From RHLJ01 sp965247355 (lineage in GTDB: Bacteria > Bacteroidota > Rhodothermia > Balneolales > Balneolaceae), in assembly GCA_965247355.1 (NCBI GenBank), contig OZ252011.1, forward strand, positions 1,054,001 to 1,118,000: DNA of 64,000 nucleotides. The letters run 5' to 3'. A model generated the notes under the pieces. That model did no database searches. It saw only the letters and a list, made by a program, of their open reading frames with translations, and had not been told where the DNA came from. Below, piece by piece: positions 25,820-34,063 of the stretch. How positions within the stretch are numbered: the stretch's first letter is position 1; each line of letters opens with the position of its first letter. Both the position numbers and the translations under genes were made by a program.

Positions 25820-25823
25820 ATAA
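25743..25823 (+). pseudogene. Truncated 5' fragment of mtaB
   Basis: The first 25 codons of mtaB (MKKVAFETLGCKLNFSETSS, then MRRDF) are followed by GGA and a stop. The protein part is identical to the start of the intact gene at 30177; the DNA differs at two positions. The fragment keeps the mtaB leader, so it may still be transcribed into the LytTR gene that starts five bases later. It is a duplication scar, not a functional gene. Confidence 0.88.
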
Positions 25824-25828
25824 TAGAA

Positions 25829-26566
25829 ATGAATAAACTGAACCCGTCCATCAGGCTACATTTACTATTAGGCTTACTGTTTGCTCTGTGGGGTTTTCTT
25901 TTCATGTTTATTATAAGACCATTTACTGATGAAACAACTGGTTTTCTTTTTTGGATCAGATCCAGCATAGGTTTTAACCTCATCGCTTTCTTGGGATATG
26001 CACTCATAGCTGTGCTCCAAAAATCACTCTATGATAAATTAAAAAGGTGGTCATTTGGCCTTGAAGTAAGTACACTTTTATTATTCTATGTACTTCATAC
26101 GGTAGGTACTTTTGCACTATACAAGAGTCCAATAATCAATGGTGGCTATAATTTTCTTGAGTGGAACACTGAAATCATGATGCGAGCAGCAATTGTAAAC
26201 TTTTCTATTCTGGTGATTGCCAGAAGCTATCTCATCAAATTAATCCCTAAAAGGGAAGAACAACTAACTATTAAAGGAGATAATAAGTTAGATATCTTAA
26301 AAATTTTGAGATCTGAGTTGATCTGTATAAGCAACGCACAGAACTATGTCGAGATTTTTTATATAAAAGATAATACACTTCAAAAAAAACTCATTCGCAC
26401 CTCTTTAAAGAAAATGAAACAGGAATTTGATTTCCTGCTTCAAGTACATCGCTCCCATCTCGTGAACCCCTCTCATTTCAAATATTGGAAAAACTCAAAA
26501 ACAATCTGCCTAACCCAAATGGAAGTCCCCGTTTCTAAAACTTTCAATAAAGACCTTCTTTCTTAA
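25829..26566 (+). CDS. Membrane-bound LytTR-family transcriptional regulator
   Basis: A 245-residue protein with four membrane helices in its first half (about 10-35, 50-70, 82-100, 115-140) and a LytTR DNA-binding domain at the C-terminus (about 155-245: ELICISNAQNYVEIFYI ... FLLQVHRSHLVNPSHF, the typical RxHRSxxVN motif). It probably binds DNA directly from the membrane and senses a membrane or envelope signal without a separate kinase. It uses the duplicated mtaB leader as upstream region. A regulatory link to the CPBP protease gene that follows is plausible. Confidence 0.88.
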   Translation: MNKLNPSIRLHLLLGLLFALWGFLFMFIIRPFTDETTGFLFWIRSSIGFNLIAFLGYALIAVLQKSLYDKLKRWSFGLEVSTLLLFYVLHTVGTFALYKSPIINGGYNFLEWNTEIMMRAAIVNFSILVIARSYLIKLIPKREEQLTIKGDNKLDILKILRSELICISNAQNYVEIFYIKDNTLQKKLIRTSLKKMKQEFDFLLQVHRSHLVNPSHFKYWKNSKTICLTQMEVPVSKTFNKDLLS

Positions 26567-26720
26567 TAATTTCTTACCAGATATCCGGGTTTTCATCCCA
26601 CTTAATTTGTCAGTTTAAATTTCGTACCTAAAACAAGCAGTTTGGTACCAAAACACCTGTTGCAATAAGAATTGCTTAGGTTTTTGAATTACTTTTTGAT
26701 TGAATTAAAAATCAAAAGCA

Positions 26721-27383
26721 ATGAATAAGATCACATTACGTCAAATATTGACACCCTTAATTACCCTAGCAATCATATGTTTTATGTGGTTTGGGCCCAT
26801 TCAAAGAAGTGTCTTCGAGAATATCATTATCTCAATATTGATTATTATCGCTAATTATATTGAGTACGAAGGGAAACCATTTTCAGCACTTGTATTCTAT
26901 CGTGAGAAATTCACTGCTAAAAATTTATTGGTCTTTGCCCCTTTAGCTGCATTTGGCCTTTTTGTCTTTTATGTACTTGCATTAGTTCCTACCATCGAGA
27001 TGCTCACGGGAGTCCCAATTGATTATTCAACCATGGATCAATTAAAGGGTGATCTTCCAACCACAATTATCTGGTTATTAATCGTGTGGGCTACCGCAGG
27101 GTTTGGGGAAGAAATTATCTTTCGGGGTTATTTTATGCGACAGTTCGTCAAATTCTTTGGAGAAAGTAAAATCAGTATCACACTTAATATTGTGATTTTC
27201 GCTTGTTTTTTTGGCTTTATGCATATGCAACAAGAGATTACAGGTCAAATTGTTGCAGCATCCACAGGTGCTCTCCTATCCCTACTATTCTATCTTCGCA
27301 AATACGATTTATGGTTTAATATTGCAGTACACGGTTTTTTTAACACCCTTGGCATATTGAGTTTTTATTTTGGATTAGCATGA
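26721..27383 (+). CDS. CPBP family intramembrane metalloprotease
   Basis: A 220-residue membrane protein of the CAAX protease/bacteriocin-processing (Abi) family. It has about six helices and the three active-site motifs: GEEIIFRGYFMRQF (EExxxR), FGFMHMQQ (second, with His) and VHGFFNTLG (third, HxxxN). Family members cut prenylated or other membrane proteins, process bacteriocins or give self-immunity. It follows the LytTR gene by 154 bases on the same strand. The substrate is unknown. Confidence 0.88.
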   Translation: MNKITLRQILTPLITLAIICFMWFGPIQRSVFENIIISILIIIANYIEYEGKPFSALVFYREKFTAKNLLVFAPLAAFGLFVFYVLALVPTIEMLTGVPIDYSTMDQLKGDLPTTIIWLLIVWATAGFGEEIIFRGYFMRQFVKFFGESKISITLNIVIFACFFGFMHMQQEITGQIVAASTGALLSLLFYLRKYDLWFNIAVHGFFNTLGILSFYFGLA

Positions 27384-27532
27384 ACAAAACTTAACGATAA
27401 AACCCGGATAGGACCATCACAATGGGTGTTATTCTTATGCTCTCAGCAAGTAAAAAACTTCACATTAAACCTTTCACATGTTTTCATCGTCTAAATGAGA
27501 ACAAAAAACCTGACAAAACTATACAAAAACTG

Positions 27533-29059
27533 ATGGTTAACTTTAAATATTTCATACTCCCAATTGTGCTATTTCAATTCACATTATGTTTTGGACAATC
27601 CGGTGCCCAAAACAAAGCAACTTCTTCTATCTCACTTGCCAAACAAAAACAGTCACTATTGGAAGCCTACAATAATCTTGTCAGAAAAAATGACTCTTAT
27701 GTGACAGATAACCGTCAAAACATATACAGCAAAGAATTACCGCGCTTTAACACAATAATTGATTCTTTGGAGCATACGGTCCGTGAATTAGTCAATAAAT
27801 ACGAGGAAAATTTTGAAGAAACAGATTCTCCAATCGATAGTCTATTAACGGAAGCAAAATTCAATCACAAACGATATCGCTTGTTGTATCCGAATAACTA
27901 TTATCGTTTTACGGATTTTAAGAAAAAAGCAAACGTTTCTAATGACTATTTTGAAAGCGTAATGAAGGGAAGCTTTGATGACCCATCCTTATTGCAGTTT
28001 AAAGAATATCGAAGATGTATGAATTTTTTTTTAGACATTCTTTCTGCGGGAAAATACAAGTTTTTGCACCTTGAATATGTTCCTGAAAAGCGTTTGGACA
28101 ATCGTTATGACGCCATAGTTGATTTAGACGCTCATCAATGTATTAAAGATTTTTTTATCAAGGAGCATTTTACTTCCAATATTTGGACCTATCGTGTCGA
28201 GGCGTTTGACTACGCTTTTGAAAAAGCTTTGGAAGATGTCAATAATCAAGAGTATATAGAGGAAATTAAGGATACCTACAAAATGGGTATGGACAGAAGA
28301 AATGATGCCAGCGAAATAAAAGTGTACAAAACTGTTGATGGTATTACTCTTAATGCTCATATTTTTTATCCGGAAAATCACGATAAAGGTGAAGCAAGAC
28401 CTGCGCATTTGTTTTTTAACGGTGGTGGTTGGGCGATTGGATTGCCTGAATGGAGTTATGGCGCTGCTAAGCATTCCGCAGAAGAAGGAAGAGTTGCTTT
28501 TGCCTTCGATTATCGTCTTAGGAATATCCACGCTACTGATGTAAAAGCTTCGGTAAGTGATGCACTAAGTGCAATAGCCTGGGTACGGGAAAATGCAAAG
28601 GAATTAGGCATTGACCCAAACAAGATTTTGGCAGAAGGTTTTTCTGCAGGTGCACATTTAGCTTTGGTTTCAGCTATGATTAAAAACCCTGAAGATTTTG
28701 GGGTGACTTCAACATTCAGTTCAAAACCTGATGCCGTAATTTTAGGTTCCTGCCCCTACGACATTGCAGGCAGAGATGTTTACAACGTCGATTACGACAC
28801 CAAAACAATCTCACCACTTTATCTTATTGAGGAAAATCTGCCACCCATACTCGCCTTCCACGCTGAGGACGATGATATTGTTGAATTTTCTGAATTTGAA
28901 AAATTCAGGGATGCGATTCAAAAAACCAGTAATAGTTTCACTTCACGATCATATGCTGGTGTAGGACATTTTTTTGAAGGAAGCTCTCAGGAAGATTTGG
29001 ATGAAAGAGCAAGACTTAAGAAAGAATTTTTGCTTAAAAATGGTTTTACAATGGAATAA
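27533..29059 (+). CDS. Secreted alpha/beta hydrolase (esterase/lipase, BD-FAE-like)
   Basis: A 508-residue exported esterase-like enzyme. Start ATG 27533 puts a good signal peptide first (FKYFILPIVLFQFTLCFGQ); the longer frame from 27422 adds 37 residues without signal character. An N-terminal helical region of unknown type (about 20-270) precedes the hydrolase domain. There the oxyanion motif reads FNGGGW instead of the usual HGGGW, the nucleophile is in EGFSAGAHLA, the Asp in HAEDDDIVEF and the His in GVGHFFEG. It probably cleaves an ester in the periplasm. It lies inside the block bounded by mtaB duplications, so it is likely acquired. Confidence 0.83.
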   Translation: MVNFKYFILPIVLFQFTLCFGQSGAQNKATSSISLAKQKQSLLEAYNNLVRKNDSYVTDNRQNIYSKELPRFNTIIDSLEHTVRELVNKYEENFEETDSPIDSLLTEAKFNHKRYRLLYPNNYYRFTDFKKKANVSNDYFESVMKGSFDDPSLLQFKEYRRCMNFFLDILSAGKYKFLHLEYVPEKRLDNRYDAIVDLDAHQCIKDFFIKEHFTSNIWTYRVEAFDYAFEKALEDVNNQEYIEEIKDTYKMGMDRRNDASEIKVYKTVDGITLNAHIFYPENHDKGEARPAHLFFNGGGWAIGLPEWSYGAAKHSAEEGRVAFAFDYRLRNIHATDVKASVSDALSAIAWVRENAKELGIDPNKILAEGFSAGAHLALVSAMIKNPEDFGVTSTFSSKPDAVILGSCPYDIAGRDVYNVDYDTKTISPLYLIEENLPPILAFHAEDDDIVEFSEFEKFRDAIQKTSNSFTSRSYAGVGHFFEGSSQEDLDERARLKKEFLLKNGFTME

Positions 29060-29177
29060 AACCTGCAGAGAACAATGTGTATAAGCAATAACCCCTAAGT
29101 GATAAAAAGGAAAGATAAAATATATAAAAAAGGTTAGTGCAAAGCCGAAAGGTTGGTGAGTAGAAATCCGATACCAA

Positions 29178-29317
29178 TCCACTCCTGCATAGTCTATTGC
29201 AGGAATTACCTACTCAGCATAAGATGATGTTTTTTGTAAGGTAAAATTCCATTTTGTTCCTCATATTCTAATTAATTACAAGAGTATGAGGAACTCTGTG
29301 CTTCATAATCCTTTGTT
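29178..29317. repeat. Repeat A, copy 2
   Basis: Direct copy of 25008-25148. It ends, like copy 1, at CCTTTGTTG, after which the sequence changes to a palindrome-rich region leading to the acetyltransferase gene. Confidence 0.75.
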
Positions 29318-29347
29318 GAAGATGAATTCGCTCCGCTCTTCATCTTC

Positions 29348-29442
29348 AACGTGCCGGGCTATGTTCAGGCGTTGCGAAGCAACTCATCCCAACCCTCACT
29401 ATATTCAATAGGTATAACCAACTGAACATAGCCCGGCACGTT
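29348..29442. repeat. attC-like palindrome with perfect 21-bp arms
   Basis: The arm AACGTGCCGGGCTATGTTCA(G) at 29348-29368 is the exact complement of 29422-29442, with a 53-base loop that itself holds GTTGCGAAGCAAC. The outer end is AAC...GTT, as in integron attC sites, and the size (95 bp) fits. The GNAT gene starts 24 bases later. No integrase gene is in the window. Confidence 0.55.
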
Positions 29443-29465
29443 GTAACCAATTTCAGAGACCGAGT

Positions 29466-29987
29466 ATGCTATTTAAAACTAAAAGGTTAGTGATTAGAAA
29501 ACTTAAAAAATCTGATATTGACGGATTTTATGATATGCAGAGTAATCCAAATGTTATGAGGCATATAAAAAAGCATATGAATCGGAATGAAAGTGAAATT
29601 GAATTACAACGCTTTATAAATTATTACACAGATAGAAATACTTTTTTTAATATTTGGGCAGTAGAAAAAACTGATACTGATAGTTTCATAGGAATTTGTG
29701 GTGTTTATGAAAATGATAAATCGGAATTTGAAATAGCTTATAGATTACGTGAAAAATATTGGAAAAAAGGCTTCGGAATTGAAATCGCAAAAGGACTGAT
29801 TAATCATTGTTTCGAAAAAGAAAAACTTTTTGAAATATCTGCCTATGTCAGGGTTGAAAATAGCGGTTCAGTAAATATTCTTGAAAACGAAATGGAATTC
29901 GTTACTGAATTTTACTGTAAAAAAGCTAAGTCTTACGAAAGAATATATCATTTAAAAAAAGAAAACTGGTTACAACACAGTGTATAA
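29466..29987 (+). CDS. GNAT family N-acetyltransferase (RimJ/RimL type)
   Basis: A 173-residue acetyltransferase. It opens with TKRLVIRKLKKSDIDGFYDMQSN, typical of the Acetyltransf_3 (RimJ/L, SpeG) group. The acetyl-CoA region appears as EIAYRLREKYWKKGFGIEIAKGL (motif A, with K-x-G-F-G in place of the usual RxxGxG/A), then VENSGSVNILE. Its DNA is visibly more A+T-rich than the neighbouring mtaB. The gene fills the space between two attC-like structures, so it is probably a captured cassette. The acceptor is unknown (protein, antibiotic or polyamine). Confidence 0.86.
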   Translation: MLFKTKRLVIRKLKKSDIDGFYDMQSNPNVMRHIKKHMNRNESEIELQRFINYYTDRNTFFNIWAVEKTDTDSFIGICGVYENDKSEFEIAYRLREKYWKKGFGIEIAKGLINHCFEKEKLFEISAYVRVENSGSVNILENEMEFVTEFYCKKAKSYERIYHLKKENWLQHSV

Positions 29988-30099
29988 TTCATTGCTAGTA
30001 CTAGCCTACTTACGAAAATCCTCGCGGATTTTCAGTTTGGTAAGTACTTCCAAAGTTTAGTGCTAATCCACGCAACTACTCATACACAGAACGTTAAAA
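29971..30099. repeat. attC-like structured site after the acetyltransferase
   Basis: It overlaps the GNAT stop. The ends ACAACACAGTGTATAA (from 29972) and CATACACAGAACGTT (to 30095) can pair with mismatches. The core has a perfect hairpin GAAAATCC-TCGC-GGATTTTC (30014-30033), flanked by further pairs (CTTAC/GTAAG; TTGC/GCAA). The right end CGTT is exactly where repeat B copy 2 begins. This fits the 3' end of a gene cassette. Confidence 0.55.
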
Positions 30100-30253
30100 A
30101 ACTCACCCCCTCCTCTTAAACATTTTTAAACCATCCTAATTCGCATCGGGATTGCCTTCTCCTTATCTTTACCGCCATGAAAAAAGTGGCATTTGAAACA
30201 CTCGGCTGTAAACTCAATTTCTCAGAGACTTCCTCTATGCGAAGAGATTTCGA
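30093..30253. repeat. Repeat B, copy 2 (native mtaB leader and 5' end)
   Basis: The intact partner of 25660-25819, beginning at GTTAAAAAA and continuing into the full mtaB gene. Confidence 0.88.
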
Positions 30254-31511
30254 GAATGAAGGATTCCAACTTGGCGAATTCAATGAAGAAGCCGATATCT
30301 ATGTAATCAATACCTGCTCCGTTACCATGGACGCTAACAGCGCGTGCCGGAAGACCGTACGTCAGGCACTTCGCCGAAATCCGGAAGCATTTGTTGCCGT
30401 GGTTGGTTGTTATGCTCAGCTCGAACCGGAAGAAATCGCCGAGATTGATGGTGTGGATGTCGTTCTGGGAGCTAAAGACAAATTCCACCTGCTTGATCTC
30501 TTTGATGATTTTGTAAAACAGGAAAAGACCATTATTCATACTTCCGATGTAAATGAAGCGGTCGATTTCCACAATGCTTTTTCTTCGGATGACCGAACCC
30601 GTGCTTTTCTTAAAGTTCAGGATGGTTGCAATTATAAGTGCTCATTCTGTACAATTCCTCTCGCCCGTGGTGCCAGCCGCAGTCCTAAAATCTCTACGGT
30701 TGTTCGAAACGCCGAATTATTGGTTGAGGAAGGCTTTAAAGAAGTTATAATTACGGGGGTTAATTCCGGGGACTTCGGCTATGGAACCGAGGAAAACTTT
30801 TACCAGCTTCTGCAAGCTTTAGAACTTGTTGAGGGACTAGAACGACTTCGGGTTTCTTCTATCGAGCCAAATTTGCTTACTGAAGAAATAATCCGGTTTG
30901 CAGCCACTTCAATAAAGCTTCAACCTCATTTTCATATTCCGCTTCAAAGTGGATCTGATGAAATGCTTAAAATAATGAAGCGTCGTTACCGATCTGATTT
31001 ATATCGTGGTCGTGTTGAATTGATAAGAGAATTAATCCCTGACGCCTGTATTGGTGTAGATGTGATTACCGGTCACCCGGGAGAAACCGAAGAACTTTTC
31101 CAGGAATCACTGGATTTCATTAATTCCCTGGATGTTTCGTATCTGCATGTATTTACCTATTCCGAGCGACCAAATACGCATGCACTCACACTGAAGCCGG
31201 TAATTCCAAAGCAGGAACGTAAGAAACGAACCCATAAGCTTCGCAGACTTTCAGCTAAAAAACGTTTCGCCTTTGATGAGCGATTTGTTGGTCAAACCCG
31301 CCCTGCCCTCTTTGAAGAAGAAAATAAAGACGGATTGATGTTTGGGTGGACCAATAATTATGTACGTGTTGCCATTCCATTCAATCACCGTTTAGCAAAT
31401 ACTATTCAACAAGTAGAAATTGGTGAATACTCAAAGGATGGTTTTCATCACGCTAAATTAGATGGTGAAATCCTGGAACAGGAACGGGCTATTGATGAAC
31501 TCTTAGTTTAA
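30177..31511 (+). CDS. mtaB: tRNA (N6-threonylcarbamoyladenosine37-C2)-methylthiotransferase
   Basis: A radical-SAM methylthiotransferase that converts t6A37 to ms2t6A in ANN-decoding tRNAs. The N-terminal MTTase domain has the three cluster cysteines (TLGCKLN, VINTCSVT, VVGCYAQ). The radical-SAM motif is DGCNYKCSFCTIPLARG (Cys151, Cys155, Cys158). A TRAM-like domain closes the 444-residue chain. CKLNFSE rather than the MiaB pattern supports MtaB. Its leader and first 25 codons are duplicated at 25660-25819; the coding sequence here is intact. Confidence 0.95.
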   Translation: MKKVAFETLGCKLNFSETSSMRRDFENEGFQLGEFNEEADIYVINTCSVTMDANSACRKTVRQALRRNPEAFVAVVGCYAQLEPEEIAEIDGVDVVLGAKDKFHLLDLFDDFVKQEKTIIHTSDVNEAVDFHNAFSSDDRTRAFLKVQDGCNYKCSFCTIPLARGASRSPKISTVVRNAELLVEEGFKEVIITGVNSGDFGYGTEENFYQLLQALELVEGLERLRVSSIEPNLLTEEIIRFAATSIKLQPHFHIPLQSGSDEMLKIMKRRYRSDLYRGRVELIRELIPDACIGVDVITGHPGETEELFQESLDFINSLDVSYLHVFTYSERPNTHALTLKPVIPKQERKKRTHKLRRLSAKKRFAFDERFVGQTRPALFEEENKDGLMFGWTNNYVRVAIPFNHRLANTIQQVEIGEYSKDGFHHAKLDGEILEQERAIDELLV

Positions 31512-31515
31512 CAAC

Positions 31516-31602
31516 TGTCATTTCGAATCCCCTTGGGGTGAGAAATTTAAAGAGTTCACTTAAAAATAAATTGTTAGATTTCTCCCTCCGGTCGAAATGA
31601 CA
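31516..31602. repeat. Palindromic intergenic repeat
   Basis: The ends TGTCATTTCGA (31516-31526) and TCGAAATGACA (31592-31602) are perfect complements. Inside, GAGAAATTT faces AGATTTCTC. The GTCAT...ATGAC ends are shared with the other palindromic repeats here, but the body differs. It lies between mtaB and the glycosylase gene. Confidence 0.65.
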
Positions 31603-31615
31603 ACAACAAAAAACT

Positions 31616-32425
31616 ATGTCTGATATAAACCCACAGGATTTAATAGAACGAGCGCAAAAATTGCTCAAACAACAGAGCGATTTATATGGACCGTTCAATG
31701 TGGATATTATGTCAACTTCTTCAGATTTTGAAAAAGCCCCTTCCATAGACATTATTTCTGAAGAGAAAGAATTAAGTACTCCGACGGTGGAAGAAAAAAC
31801 TTCAGGATATCAAAATGAAGCTGAAGAAAAACCGCTGAGTAAACTCGAACGTATTTCGAAAAGTTCCACACTGGAAGAACTGAAAACGCTCTGCGAGCAA
31901 GCGGATGAACTAAGAACGGATCTTGAAAATACCAATCTGGTTTTCGGTGTTGGAAATCCGAATGCTGACCTCATGATCGTAGGAGAGGCCCCGGGAATTA
32001 ATGAAGATTTACAGGGAGAACCTTTTGTTGGTCAAGCCGGACAGCTACTCGATAAGATCATGAAAGCCATAGACTTCGACCGATCAGATATTTATATCGC
32101 TAATATTTTAAAGCATCGCCCGCCAAATAACAGAGATCCAAAACCTGAGGAAAGAGAACGAAGTCTTCCCTACCTACTTCGACAAATTGAACTAATAAAT
32201 CCTAAAATCATTTTGTGTGTTGGAAGAATTTCCGCAACAACATTATTAGGAAGGGATGATTCACTGAAAAATTTACGGCAGAAATTTCACCCTTTTATGG
32301 AGCGTGAATTAATGGCTACCTATCACCCCGCTGCTCTGCTTAGAAATGAACAGTGGAAACGCCCCACCTGGGAAGATGTCCAAATGCTTCGTGCCCGTTA
32401 TGACGAACTTGGTGGCAAACCATAA
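31616..32425 (+). CDS. Uracil-DNA glycosylase, family 4-like, lacking Fe-S cysteines
   Basis: A DNA-repair enzyme of 269 residues that removes uracil. An N-terminal extension of about 85 charged residues precedes a family-4 type fold: motif A VGEAPGINEDLQGEPFVGQAG (122-142) and motif B ATYHPAALLRN (about 234-244). Family-4 enzymes hold a 4Fe-4S cluster through four Cys. Here the expected positions read Cys93, Ala96 (LCEQAD), His167 (KHRPPNNRDP) and Ser183 (ERSLPYLLRQ), so three of four are missing and the protein probably has no cluster. Catalytic motifs look intact, so activity is likely kept. It precedes dnaB by 99 bases on the same strand. Confidence 0.88.
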   Translation: MSDINPQDLIERAQKLLKQQSDLYGPFNVDIMSTSSDFEKAPSIDIISEEKELSTPTVEEKTSGYQNEAEEKPLSKLERISKSSTLEELKTLCEQADELRTDLENTNLVFGVGNPNADLMIVGEAPGINEDLQGEPFVGQAGQLLDKIMKAIDFDRSDIYIANILKHRPPNNRDPKPEERERSLPYLLRQIELINPKIILCVGRISATTLLGRDDSLKNLRQKFHPFMERELMATYHPAALLRNEQWKRPTWEDVQMLRARYDELGGKP

Positions 32426-32524
32426 AATGTGGATAACTTGTGGAAAGCTTGTTGAAAAGAAACTCCTCTTCCCTTTCTATTTATAATTACTTTTGAAGCA
32501 TAATCCTTTAATCTTTTCGTAAAG

Positions 32525-34063
32525 TTGGCTAAGAAAAACGGTTCATCATACAATAACAATTCTGACTTCAACCAGAAGAAAGTCCTGGAGCAGGAAGGCC
32601 GGGTTCCTCCTCAGGCCGTTGAGGTTGAAGAAGCCGTTCTGGGAGCCATGTTAATTGAACACGGTGCTGCAACCATAGCACTGCAAATGCTAAAAGCTGA
32701 GGATTTTTACAAACCGGCTAACCGGCATATTTACGAAACCCTTTCCAATCTTTTTGAACGGGATAATCCACTCGATTTACTTACGGTTGAAAATGAACTC
32801 CGGGATAAAGGATTACTTGATAATATAGGCGGACCAACTTATCTCTCGGATTTAACCCGATCGGTAAGTTCAGCTGCTAATATTGAGTATCACGCTCAGA
32901 TCATCACTGAAAAAGCAATTAAGAGAAATCTTATACTGGCTTCTACGGATGTAATTAAAGAGTCTTACGATACCACAACCGATGCATATGATGTATTGGA
33001 TGAAGCTGAGCAGAAGATTTTTGATCTCGCTAATCAGAAAAGCAGAAGTACTGCACAACCTGTTGCTGATATTCTAAAGGACACCCTCGCCTATCTCGAA
33101 GATATGCGTGGAAAGAAATACGGGATTACCGGTGTGCCTTCCGGACTTGCTGTTGATCAGATGACGGCAGGCTGGCAAAACGGCGATTTAATTATCATCG
33201 CTGCCCGTCCTTCGATGGGTAAAACGGCCTTTGTATTGACTGCTGCACGAAATGCGGCAATGCATCCTGATGAAAACCTAAGAACTCCGGTTGCTATATT
33301 TTCTCTGGAGATGTCTAATCAGTCACTGGTACAACGACTCTTAACCATGGAAGCTCGTGTTCGTGCAGATGAAGCCCGAAAAGGAACGCTGAACGACGAG
33401 AGTTTCAAAGATTTGATTGAAGCAGCCAGTCGTTTATTTACTGCCGATTTATTTATTGATGATACTCCGGCAATTACATTGATGGAGCTTAGAACCAAAT
33501 GTCGCCGACTAAAAACCGAACATGATATTGGATTGGTTGTAGTAGATTATCTGCAGTTGATGCAAGGCTCTTCTAAAGATTCCGGAAACCGTGAACAGGA
33601 AATCGCTTCAATTTCACGTGGATTGAAATCACTGGCAAAAGAACTCGATGTCCCAGTAATTGCTCTTTCCCAGTTAAGTCGTGCCGTAGAACAGCGTGGC
33701 GGAGATAAACGTCCGCAGTTGAGTGACCTTCGTGAATCCGGATCTATTGAGCAGGATGCTGATATTGTGATGTTCCTCTACCGACCGGAATACTATGGAA
33801 TTACAACAACCGCCGAAGGACAGTCTACCGCAGGACTTGCCGAAGTAATTATCGGGAAACAGCGTAACGGTCCGGTTGGAAGTAAAATGCACTATTTTGT
33901 GAAAGATTATGCCCGCTTTGAAAACCTGACATCCGCAGAGGGCGCTAATCCACAACTGGGTGGCGTTTCAAACGATTTGGTTGAAGCCAACTTTACTCCG
34001 CAACAGGATTCGCCAACTATGCCTCATAATCCGGCTCCCGATGACGAGGATGCTCCGTTTTAG
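32525..34063 (+). CDS. dnaB: Replicative DNA helicase DnaB
   Basis: The hexameric helicase that unwinds the replication fork (512 residues). The N-terminal helical domain begins VPPQAVEVEEAVLGAMLIE; the RecA-like domain has Walker A ARPSMGKTAF (about 226-235), Walker B LVVVDYLQLMQ and the arginine-finger region KQRNGPVG. No intein. The start is a TTG at 32525 (LAKKNG...); no better ATG lies before the conserved domain. Its 3' end overlaps the start of the M28 peptidase gene by 23 bases. Confidence 0.95.
   Translation: MAKKNGSSYNNNSDFNQKKVLEQEGRVPPQAVEVEEAVLGAMLIEHGAATIALQMLKAEDFYKPANRHIYETLSNLFERDNPLDLLTVENELRDKGLLDNIGGPTYLSDLTRSVSSAANIEYHAQIITEKAIKRNLILASTDVIKESYDTTTDAYDVLDEAEQKIFDLANQKSRSTAQPVADILKDTLAYLEDMRGKKYGITGVPSGLAVDQMTAGWQNGDLIIIAARPSMGKTAFVLTAARNAAMHPDENLRTPVAIFSLEMSNQSLVQRLLTMEARVRADEARKGTLNDESFKDLIEAASRLFTADLFIDDTPAITLMELRTKCRRLKTEHDIGLVVVDYLQLMQGSSKDSGNREQEIASISRGLKSLAKELDVPVIALSQLSRAVEQRGGDKRPQLSDLRESGSIEQDADIVMFLYRPEYYGITTTAEGQSTAGLAEVIIGKQRNGPVGSKMHYFVKDYARFENLTSAEGANPQLGGVSNDLVEANFTPQQDSPTMPHNPAPDDEDAPF

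Larger units (their letters stand above)
29060..29465. other. 406-base gene-free stretch with repeat A and two strong palindromes
   Basis: In order: a segment after the hydrolase stop (AACAATGTGTATAAGCAAT near 29072) resembling the start of the attC-like site at 29971; repeat A copy 2 (29178-29317); a hairpin with 12-bp perfect arms (GTTGAAGATGAA 29315-29326 with its complement 29339-29350); and an attC-like palindrome (29348-29442). No credible coding frame was found. Confidence 0.7.

Noticed and set aside
26637..26655. TTTGGTACCAAA palindrome upstream of the CPBP gene as an operator
   Set aside because: A single 12-bp palindrome in A+T-rich spacer with no second site or regulator logic; LytTR proteins bind direct repeats rather than such palindromes.
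31520..31535. TTTCGAATCCCC as the T-arm of a tRNA gene
   Set aside because: It belongs to a palindromic repeat (TGTCATTTCGA with its complement at 31592); no acceptor stem or anticodon arm could be built around it.
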